From NCBI GenBank assembly GCA_003142355.1, contig PLMF01000343.1, forward strand, positions 8,714 through 17,388: 8,675 nucleotides of DNA. Reading direction: 5' to 3'. How positions within the stretch are numbered: the first letter of the stretch is position 1; each line of letters begins with the position of its first letter. This document shows, piece after piece, positions 1 to 5,159 of this stretch. The stretch is from Bryobacterales bacterium. Its GTDB lineage: Bacteria; Acidobacteriota; Terriglobia; Bryobacterales; Bryobacteraceae. A model generated the notes under the pieces. The model saw only the letters and a program-made list of their open reading frames with translations. It did not search any database and was not told the DNA's origin. The position numbers were made by a program, and so were the translations under genes.

Positions 1-1158
1 GAGCAGAAGTACGAAGCCACCTGGGTCTCGCCGTTCCAGATCGATCCGTTCTCCATTCCCGTGGACCGCAACCTGGGGGTTCTGCTGGCGGTGGATGCGG
101 AATTGCGCCGCCATCCGAGGGTCAGCCTGGCGGAAGCCTCGATGCACTTCGAGCGGCGGCGGCAGGTCTTCGCATCCACCCTGGGGAGTCTCATCGATCA
201 GACCCGCTGCCTGACGGGCGCCGGTTTTGCGGCCCTCAGCTACAAGGATGGCGAGATCCAGCGGCGCTCCTATCCCAATTCCTTCGGCGGCCAGTACCAG
301 TTGAAGGGATATGAGCTGGTGGAAGAGCTGCGCCTGCTCGAGAACGCGCCGCGCGTGGCCGAAGAGGCGGTGGCGCTGCACTCCGCCGATCAGTGTCCCG
401 AAGGCGAATTCGACTTGATTCTGGATAGCTCGCAGCTCGGTCTGCAGATCCACGAATCCATCGGCCACCCCATCGAGCTCGATCGCGTGCTGGGCAGCGA
501 AGCCAACTACGCCGGCATGAGCTTCCTCACGCTCGACCAACTCGGCCGCTTGCGCTACGGCTCGGAAATCGTCAACGTGGTGTGCGACGCGCGCTTGGAA
601 CACGGACCGGGCCTGGGCACGTTTGCCTTCGACGACGAAGGCGTGCCGGCGCAAGCCACCGACATTATCCGCGGCGGCCGTTTCGTGGGCTATATGACCT
701 CGCGGGAAACCGCCGCGGCCATCGGCGCGACGCGCTCCAACGGCTGTATGCGCGCCGATGGATGGGAACGGCTGCCGCTCATCCGCATGACCAATGTCAG
801 CCTGCTGCCGGGCGAGCAGTCGCTTGACGAGGTGTTCGGAGGGGACCACGCCATCTACATGGAGACCAACCGGAGCTGGTCCATCGACGACAAGCGCTAC
901 AACTTTCAGTTCGGGTGCGAAATCGGCTGGGAGATGCGCCACGGCAAGCGCGTCCGCATGCTCAAGAACCCCAGCTACAGCGGCATCTCGACCGAATTCT
1001 GGAATGCCTGCGCGGCCATCGCCGGGGCCCGTCACTGGACCCTGTGGGGCGTGCCCAACTGCGGCAAGGGGCAGCCCGAGCAGGTGATGGGCACCGGCCA
1101 TGGCGCCAGCCCCGCGCGGTTCCGCAACATCCGGATCGGGAGCGCCTATGCGGGATAA
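1..1158 (+). CDS. tldD: TldD metalloprotease subunit, 3' part (5' end outside window)
   Basis: The reading frame is open from base 1, so the start codon lies upstream; 385 residues are present, against about 480 for full-length TldD. TldD is the catalytic, zinc-binding subunit of the cytoplasmic TldD/TldE protease, known in E. coli for maturing microcin B17 and for a role in CcdA antitoxin breakdown. The zinc motif HExxxH reads HESIGH at 451-468 (fragment residues 151-156). The family C-terminus is clear: NPSYSGISTEFW, then WGVPNCGKGQPEQVMGTGHG, then ARFRNIRIG. The cysteine in NCGKG (base 1060, residue 354) corresponds, as I recall, to the third zinc ligand. Nothing suggests inactivation. The stop TAA (1156-1158) overlaps the tldE start by 11 bases, so the two are probably translationally coupled. 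The GTG at 61 is an internal Val codon, not the start. Confidence 0.95.
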   Translation, partial: EQKYEATWVSPFQIDPFSIPVDRNLGVLLAVDAELRRHPRVSLAEASMHFERRRQVFASTLGSLIDQTRCLTGAGFAALSYKDGEIQRRSYPNSFGGQYQLKGYELVEELRLLENAPRVAEEAVALHSADQCPEGEFDLILDSSQLGLQIHESIGHPIELDRVLGSEANYAGMSFLTLDQLGRLRYGSEIVNVVCDARLEHGPGLGTFAFDDEGVPAQATDIIRGGRFVGYMTSRETAAAIGATRSNGCMRADGWERLPLIRMTNVSLLPGEQSLDEVFGGDHAIYMETNRSWSIDDKRYNFQFGCEIGWEMRHGKRVRMLKNPSYSGISTEFWNACAAIAGARHWTLWGVPNCGKGQPEQVMGTGHGASPARFRNIRIGSAYAG

Positions 1159-2485
1159 TGCCGAAGCCATCTTCGAGCAGGTCGTGGATGCCGCGCGAGC
1201 CCTAGGCGTCGCCGAAATCGAAGCCATCGTCGCTAGCTCCGACGAAGCCCTGACGCGATTCGCCAACAACGCCATTCATCAGAACGTGGCGGAACGCACC
1301 ACGCTTCTTTCGGTGCGCCCGGTAATCGATGGCCGCACCGCGCGCGCCTCCACCAACCGCCTGAGCGGCGACGCCATCCGCGAGGTGGTGGCCGAGGCCA
1401 TCGCCATCGCAAAACTCACGGAGCCCGACCCGGATCTGCCGCCGCTCGCCTCGCCCGCCGAATACCAGCGTGTCGAGCGCTGGTTTGAAACCACGGCGCG
1501 CTCGACGCCGGAAGATCGTGCGCGGGCCGTGGCGGAGGCCATCCACGCCGTCGAGGCCGCCGGCCAGACCGCGGCCGGCATCTATTCCACCGGCCAATCG
1601 GTCTTCTCTCTGCTGAATTCGCGCGGTGTTTTGGCGCGCCACCGCGAGACCATGGCGCGCTTCTCCATCACCGCCATGGCTGCCGATAGCTCCGGTTGGG
1701 CCAAGGCGAGCGCCTGCAATCTCGCCACCCTCAACCCATTGCAACTGGCTCAAACTGCCGCGCGCAAAGCCGCGGCATCGGCAGCCCCGCGCGAGCTGCC
1801 GCCGGGCCGCTACACGGTGATTCTGGAGCCGGCCGCGGTGCTCGATCTCACCGGCCAGATGTTCCCCGACTTCAGCGCCACGGCCATCCGCGACGGCCGC
1901 AGCTTTTTGAACGACCGCATCGGCAAGCGGATCTTCGGCGAGAACATCACGATCCACGACGATTCCGCCCACCCCTTGCAGTCGGGCGCGCCGTTCGATG
2001 GCGAGGGCGTGCCGCGAAAGCGCCTCACCCTGGTGGAGCGCGGCGTAGTGCGCGAAGTAGCCTATAGCCGGCAGGCTGCGGCGCTGGCGGGCCCGGCGCC
2101 CACGGGCCACGGCTTCCCCCTGCCCAACGAATTCGGCGAAGCGCCCACCAACATCGTGATTGCCGGCGGCGCAACTTCCCTGGACGAGATGGCGGCCTCC
2201 ACCGATCGCGGCATTCTGGTGACACGGTTCTGGTACATCCGCGAAGTGGACCCCTACGAGAAGATCTTCACCGGCATGACGCGCGACGGCACATTCCTGA
2301 TCGAAGGCGGACGCGTGACCGCTGGCGTGCGCAATTTCCGTTTCAACCAGGGTTTGCTGGAGATGCTCTCGAATGTGGAGTCGCTCTCCGCCCCGGTGCG
2401 CGCGTCGGGAGAAGAAACCTTCGACATGGTGGCCCCCGCCATGAAGGTGCGCGAGTTCAACTTCACGGAGACGACGCAGTTCTAA
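1148..2485 (+). CDS. pmbA: TldE/PmbA, partner subunit of the TldD protease
   Basis: A 445-residue protein, close to the ~450 of E. coli PmbA/TldE. This subunit shares the TldD fold but has no HExxxH motif, and none is seen here. It forms the heteromeric protease with TldD and is thought to shape the chamber rather than carry zinc. Family landmarks are an N-terminal helical region with ALTRFANNAIHQNV (about 34-47), GRYTVILEPAAVLDL (about 220-234), and a C-terminal LVTRFWYIREVDPYEKIFTG block followed by TRDGTFLIEGG. I chose ATG 1148 over an upstream in-frame start at 1100. It has a GGGAG-like ribosome site at 1138-1142, begins with family-typical MRDNAEAIFEQ, and gives a normal length, whereas the extension is low-complexity sequence inside tldD. 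The 11-base overlap with tldD indicates one operon. Confidence 0.95.
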   Translation: MRDNAEAIFEQVVDAARALGVAEIEAIVASSDEALTRFANNAIHQNVAERTTLLSVRPVIDGRTARASTNRLSGDAIREVVAEAIAIAKLTEPDPDLPPLASPAEYQRVERWFETTARSTPEDRARAVAEAIHAVEAAGQTAAGIYSTGQSVFSLLNSRGVLARHRETMARFSITAMAADSSGWAKASACNLATLNPLQLAQTAARKAAASAAPRELPPGRYTVILEPAAVLDLTGQMFPDFSATAIRDGRSFLNDRIGKRIFGENITIHDDSAHPLQSGAPFDGEGVPRKRLTLVERGVVREVAYSRQAAALAGPAPTGHGFPLPNEFGEAPTNIVIAGGATSLDEMAASTDRGILVTRFWYIREVDPYEKIFTGMTRDGTFLIEGGRVTAGVRNFRFNQGLLEMLSNVESLSAPVRASGEETFDMVAPAMKVREFNFTETTQF

Positions 2486-2612
2486 GCCGCCTTGCCCGCG
2501 ATCACAGGGTTCATGACCTGGGCTGTTCGGGCCCAAGTGACGTATACTGGGCCACTATGACGGTTTGCCACCATCGGAAGGGCGCTGTTCTTGGTGGACC
2601 TCCCAATTGAAA
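2486..2612 (+). other. tldE-SUMF1-like intergenic region with alternative hairpins and a -10-like box
   Basis: This 127-base gap has no convincing gene. Two copies of TGGGC (2519-2523 and 2548-2552) flank a single GCCCA (2531-2535). That segment can pair with either copy: a 5-bp stem with a 7-base loop at 2519-2535, or GGCCCA with TGGGCC across a 12-base spacer at 2530-2553. The first could be a weak terminator after tldE, but no T-run follows. TATACT at 2543-2548 resembles a -10 box, although no good -35 lies 16-18 bases upstream. A 17-codon ORF at 2557-2610 starts about 9 bases after it. What is seen is the repeats; the roles are inferred. Confidence 0.3.
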
Positions 2613-3833
2613 ATGGATTCAACCCCCCAACCCGATTTGACGAAGACCGACGGAACAACAATATCGGCGAACACACCTCCGCCCGGCGACGGTTCTTCTC
2701 AGGATCTGCCAGTGAAGATCGTCCGGGGGGTTCGCTGGCCCAGGTTCGCAGCCCCGCTGAAGAAACATGCCCTCGCGCTTGTCGCTTACCCGATTACCGT
2801 TCTGCTCTCCCTATGGCTCGGCAGCACGTTTCAGGAATATCAGAAAGCTCGAATCCATCTGAGCGTCAGGAGCGCGACGTTGGGCACGCTGGGACGAATA
2901 GTCGTCCTTCAGGGGACGACGGTCATCGAGGAGAAACGTTTTTCCCCATGCCGGGAACCGAAATGCTTCCAGGCGACGCTCCGACTACCACCGGGATTCT
3001 ACGAGATCCTGGTCTCCTACATGGATCACCGATATGAAGTCGAACGACGGAACTTCGGGCGCCGCGATCCAGTAGATTACCCGTACTGGGACAGGAAGTG
3101 GCACGTTTCTGAGTTTTTTGATGACAGCGAATTCGTTCGAACACCAGCCGGCCGCTTCCTTATGGGCACGCGCGAAGAACGGGATGCTACGCCGCATTGG
3201 GTCGAACTGGATGAGTTCTTCATTCGTGCGAAGCCGGTCAGCCAAGCCGAATACGATTTGTTCCTATTGCAAGAGAGAAGCGAAACTCCTCGCGAGCCAC
3301 GCACCCAGGCAGACCTGTCAAAGCCAGCCGTTTATCTTACCTGGAAGGACGCGGTCGAGTTCTGTGATTGGATAACGCGCCTGAAAACTCTCGGGGCAGC
3401 CTACCGGCTGCCGACGGAAGCTGAGTATGAACGCGCTATGCGGCAAGAAGGTCAAGGTCTCACGTATCCGTGGGGGAATGAGGAGCTTGACCGCAGCGAA
3501 GACCCGCCACTTCGGCGTGCTAACTACCGACAGGCGGGGGTAGAGCCGAGGGTGCTGCCGATCGGCACGTTCCCACCTGTCGACGGCCTGTACGATATCG
3601 CAGGCAATGTGTGGTCGTGGACAAGCGACTGGTACGAAGACCACTACTATTCCTCGCCGGCGGCCCTACACAACCCACAGGGCCCTGATCGCCCGCATGG
3701 GCGCAAGGTCCTTCGGGGAGGTTCATGTCAAGACCCGGCCCGAGATTTGAAATCCGGACACCGCGGCAAGGCTGATCCGACAATCACCTATTACAATGTG
3801 GGTTTTCGGGTGGTGCGATGCGACAGACGCTGA
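2613..3833 (+). CDS. Membrane-anchored SUMF1/FGE-sulfatase-fold protein lacking the FGE cysteine pair
   Basis: A 406-residue protein. Residues 1-51 are a hydrophilic, Pro/Thr-rich head. About 52-70 (HALALVAYPITVLLSLWLG) form one membrane segment after basic residues, so the rest is probably outside the cytoplasm. About 79-170 are beta-rich and may be PEGA-like, with a C-x4-C pair at 113/118. About 175-404 form a SUMF1 (PF03781) domain: TPAGRFLMGT, RLPTEAEYE (275-283), YPWGNE, GLYDIAGNVWSW (341 onward), VLRGGSC (Cys382) and GFRVVR near the end. True formylglycine-generating enzymes have two catalytic cysteines just after RGGS; here one cysteine is directly after RGGS and the second is absent, so sulfatase activation is unlikely. 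The GNVWEW glutamate is serine. The biological role is unknown. ATG 2613 is preferred; a TTG at 2565 would add 16 residues, and neither has a strong ribosome site. Confidence 0.85.
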   Translation: MDSTPQPDLTKTDGTTISANTPPPGDGSSQDLPVKIVRGVRWPRFAAPLKKHALALVAYPITVLLSLWLGSTFQEYQKARIHLSVRSATLGTLGRIVVLQGTTVIEEKRFSPCREPKCFQATLRLPPGFYEILVSYMDHRYEVERRNFGRRDPVDYPYWDRKWHVSEFFDDSEFVRTPAGRFLMGTREERDATPHWVELDEFFIRAKPVSQAEYDLFLLQERSETPREPRTQADLSKPAVYLTWKDAVEFCDWITRLKTLGAAYRLPTEAEYERAMRQEGQGLTYPWGNEELDRSEDPPLRRANYRQAGVEPRVLPIGTFPPVDGLYDIAGNVWSWTSDWYEDHYYSSPAALHNPQGPDRPHGRKVLRGGSCQDPARDLKSGHRGKADPTITYYNVGFRVVRCDRR

Positions 3834-4039
3834 GGCCGTCGCGATAGTGAGGACCCTCAGGGGATAATGCGCCTTTCTTCTCGCGGGTGAGCCATGGTGA
3901 ACGCACTGTTCTGGCTGATCGGGGGGACCCACGATTCAGCGCGGGACGCACACCACAGCGGGAGTCCACGGATCGATCCCAGGACATCCCAGGCTGCGCC
4001 GGAGTTCCGGATTTCGGCAGTGCGTTATGCTTGAAGTCG
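3834..4039. other. Non-coding stretch upstream of the DUF433 gene
   Basis: 206 bases without a convincing gene. A 46-codon ORF (3894-4034) is present but lacks recognisable features. A GATAAT box at 3863-3868 resembles a -10 element but has no clear -35. The 3' third is rich in short repeats, listed separately. No terminator with a T-run follows the SUMF1-like gene. Confidence 0.4.
3970..4010. repeat. Clustered palindrome, tandem direct repeat and inverted repeat before DUF433
   Basis: Three short symmetric elements lie within 41 bases: the 10-bp palindrome GGATCGATCC (3970-3979); the direct repeat ATCCCAGG at 3976-3983 and 3986-3993, repeated at exactly 10 bases (one helical turn); and the inverted repeat CCGGA-gt-TCCGG (3999-4010). 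A weak -10-like TATGCT follows at 4026-4031, just before the ATG at 4040. The arrangement could be an operator region for the DUF433 gene. Repeats are seen directly; the regulatory role is inferred. Confidence 0.4.
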
Positions 4040-4321
4040 ATGGCGACCGTTACCGAGACAGGCAGCCTGATCACTCGACGTCCCGAGATTCGCGGCGGCC
4101 GGCCGTGCATCGCAGGGACGGGTGTTTCGGTTCGACGGATCGCTCAGTGGCACAACATGGGGCTGATTCCGGAAGAAATCGTGCGGAAGTTTGGCCACCT
4201 GTTGCTGGCGCAGGTTCATCCGGCTCTCGCCTACTACCATGCCAACCAGGGGGAAATTGACGCGAACCTGGAATCCGAGGTGCGGGAGATAGAGGCCCTC
4301 GAAGAACAGCATAGACGCTGA
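4040..4321 (+). CDS. DUF433 family antitoxin-like protein
   Basis: A 93-residue protein of the DUF433 family (PF04255). The signature runs from PEIRGGRPCIAGTGVSVRRI (residues 15-34) through GLIPEEIVRKF (41-51) to QVHPALAYYHANQGEID (58-74), followed by an acidic, probably helical tail. DUF433 proteins have a small helix-turn-helix-like fold and are annotated as antitoxins, commonly encoded just upstream of a DUF5615 PIN-like toxin. No DUF5615 gene follows here; the next gene is a Gp49/RelE-like toxin after 54 bases. The family's usual GTR is GTG in this copy (Gly27). ATG 4040 gives the family-typical N-terminus; the ribosome site is weak (GAAG at 4033-4036, very close). The open frame extends upstream without family similarity. 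Confidence 0.85.
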   Translation: MATVTETGSLITRRPEIRGGRPCIAGTGVSVRRIAQWHNMGLIPEEIVRKFGHLLLAQVHPALAYYHANQGEIDANLESEVREIEALEEQHRR

Positions 4322-4332
4322 TCCTCACCTGG

Positions 4333-4360
4333 GCGAATTGCAATTTCGCAACATTGCGAA
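4333..4360. promoter_or_regulatory. Candidate operator of the HigBA-like pair
   Basis: TTCGCAA-ca-TTGCGAA at 4345-4360 is a perfect 7-bp inverted repeat with a 2-base spacer. Immediately upstream, GCGAA (4333-4337) forms a second inverted repeat with TTCGC (4345-4349) around the palindrome AATTGCAATT (4336-4345). This gives three alternating half-sites with a shared core. Position and symmetry suit binding by the dimeric Xre-family antitoxin encoded two genes downstream; that assignment is inferred. Confidence 0.55.
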
Positions 4361-4366
4361 TAGACT
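4338..4366 (+). promoter_or_regulatory. Candidate sigma-70-type promoter of the toxin-antitoxin pair
   Basis: TTGCAA (4338-4343, 4 of 6 matching TTGACA) and TAGACT (4361-4366, 4 of 6 matching TATAAT) are separated by 17 bases. The perfect inverted repeat at 4345-4360 fills almost the whole spacer, so a bound repressor would block RNA polymerase. One difficulty is that the expected transcript start (about 4373) would leave almost no leader before the GTG at 4376, excluding the GGGA ribosome site. The exact start codon or promoter may therefore differ. Confidence 0.45.
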
Positions 4367-4375
4367 GGGATCGAA

Positions 4376-4744
4376 GTGCCCAAGACTAGAGTCGTCCTCT
4401 TTCGGGATGCAGACGGATCATGCCCGTTCCTGGAGTGGTTCGACGATTTACCGGCGAAGTTACAGGACAAATGCTATCTCCGGTTGGAGCGCCTGCGCGA
4501 GATGGGCCACGAACTGCGGCGGCCGGAAGCGGACTTCCTGCGCGACGGCATCTACGAACTGCGGGTCGGTCTTCGAGGAGTTCAACACCGGATGCTGTAC
4601 TTCTTCCACGGGACGATCGCAGCCGTGGTCTCGCACGGCCTTGTGAAAGAGCAGGTGGTCCCGCCGAAGCAGATCGATCGCGCGGTAGAGCGCAAGAAGC
4701 AGTTTGAGGCGAATCCGTCCAGGCACACGTACCAGGAGGCTTGA
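4376..4744 (+). CDS. RelE/HigB-type toxin, phage Gp49-like family
   Basis: A 122-residue protein of the Gp49-like/HigB family (PF05973), part of the RelE/ParE superfamily whose toxins typically cut ribosome-bound mRNA. The N-terminus VVLFRDADGSCPFLEWFDDL is the usual first strand and helix. The core is FLRDGIYELR (about 54-63), basic residues at Arg67 and Arg72, then MLYFFHG (73-79) and VVSHGLVKEQ (84-93), ending in the helix IDRAVERKKQFEANP. Spaced Arg, His and Lys residues fit an RNase surface, but I cannot assign the catalytic set. The start is GTG 4376 with GGGA at 4367-4370; no ATG fits the frame near the family N-terminus. The stop is followed after one base by the antitoxin ATG, so the pair is co-translated in toxin-first order, as in higBA. 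The length is normal and no frameshift is seen. Confidence 0.9.
   Translation: MPKTRVVLFRDADGSCPFLEWFDDLPAKLQDKCYLRLERLREMGHELRRPEADFLRDGIYELRVGLRGVQHRMLYFFHGTIAAVVSHGLVKEQVVPPKQIDRAVERKKQFEANPSRHTYQEA
4734..4739 (+). promoter_or_regulatory. Strong ribosome binding site for the antitoxin
   Basis: AGGAGG lies 6 bases before the ATG at 4746, inside the last codons of the toxin gene. It is the best Shine-Dalgarno match I see in the window, whereas the toxin has a GTG start and only GGGA. The contrast should favour antitoxin over toxin synthesis from a shared mRNA. Confidence 0.75.
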
Positions 4745-4745
4745 C

Positions 4746-5066
4746 ATGGCTAAGCGAACGAAACCCGCCATCGACGCGTTGGAGATCCTTCACCGCCGGT
4801 TCTATCGAGGCAAGGCAGCCCGGCTGAAGAACCTTGAGGCGGCGCGAGCGAACGAGGAAGTCGCCCGCAAGATCCACAAGCTGAGGACCGCGGCCAGCCT
4901 CACCCAAACTCAGCTTGCCAGGCTCATTGGCACCACAGCATCGGTCATCTGCCGCCTGGAGGACGCCGACTACGAAGGCCACTCCCTGGCAATGTTGCGC
5001 AGGATCGCGGGCGCCTTGAACCAGCGGATCGAGATCCGCTTTGTGCCGATTCGGCGGTCTGCGTAG
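4746..5066 (+). CDS. Xre-family (HigA-like) antitoxin with helix-turn-helix
   Basis: A 106-residue protein. Residues 1-47 are basic and probably helical. About 51-92 form a Cro/C1-type helix-turn-helix (LTQTQLARLIGTTASVICRL, then LAMLRRIAGALN), with a C-terminal strand RIEIRFVP. Proteins of this type neutralise the toxin encoded just upstream and repress their own promoter. ATG 4746 is chosen because AGGAGG lies 6 bases upstream; an earlier in-frame start at 4704 lies inside the toxin gene and lacks a comparable site. The inverted repeat at 4345-4360 is the likely operator. Whether the basic N-terminal arm binds the toxin is not visible from sequence alone. Confidence 0.9.
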   Translation: MAKRTKPAIDALEILHRRFYRGKAARLKNLEAARANEEVARKIHKLRTAASLTQTQLARLIGTTASVICRLEDADYEGHSLAMLRRIAGALNQRIEIRFVPIRRSA

Positions 5067-5132
5067 TACGGCAATGGACTGGGTGTCTCAGCGGCCAGCC
5101 GGCGGCCCCAAATTCGCCTGCGCGCTTTCTCC

Positions 5133-5159
5133 GAGAGATTCGTCTCTCTTAATTAGAGA
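5133..5159 (+). promoter_or_regulatory. Two mutually exclusive hairpins at the hydrolase start
   Basis: GAGAGA (5133-5138), loop TTCG, TCTCTC (5143-5148) make a perfect 6-bp stem. TCTCT (5145-5149) can instead pair with AGAGA (5155-5159) across a 5-base loop, taking in the first base of the ATG at 5159 and the only purine-rich stretch near it. The first hairpin could also end higBA transcription, although the following T-run is short (CTT). The pairing is seen; the function is inferred. Confidence 0.35.

Noticed and set aside
1100..1147. Upstream in-frame start for tldE at 1100
   Set aside because: It would place 16 extra low-complexity residues inside the tldD coding sequence and exceed the usual family N-terminus; ATG 1148 has a ribosome site.
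1202..2536. Long minus-strand open frame (444 codons) opposite tldE
   Set aside because: It lies entirely over the well-supported tldE gene, its protein is His/Arg/Gly-rich with no recognisable domain, and such antisense frames are expected in G+C-rich genes.
2613..3833. SUMF1-fold C-terminus as the variable protein of a diversity-generating retroelement
   Set aside because: The fold is shared with such proteins, but no reverse transcriptase and no near-copy template repeat of the C-terminal coding sequence is seen in the window.
3894..4034. 46-codon plus-strand ORF before the DUF433 gene
   Set aside because: No recognisable motif, a weak ribosome site (GGTGA 3 bases from the ATG), and it runs through the repeat cluster; more likely non-coding.
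5127..5154. Sigma-70 promoter TTTCTC/TTAATT flanking the hairpin before the hydrolase
   Set aside because: Only 2 of 6 and 3 of 6 bases match the consensus; spacing alone is not enough.
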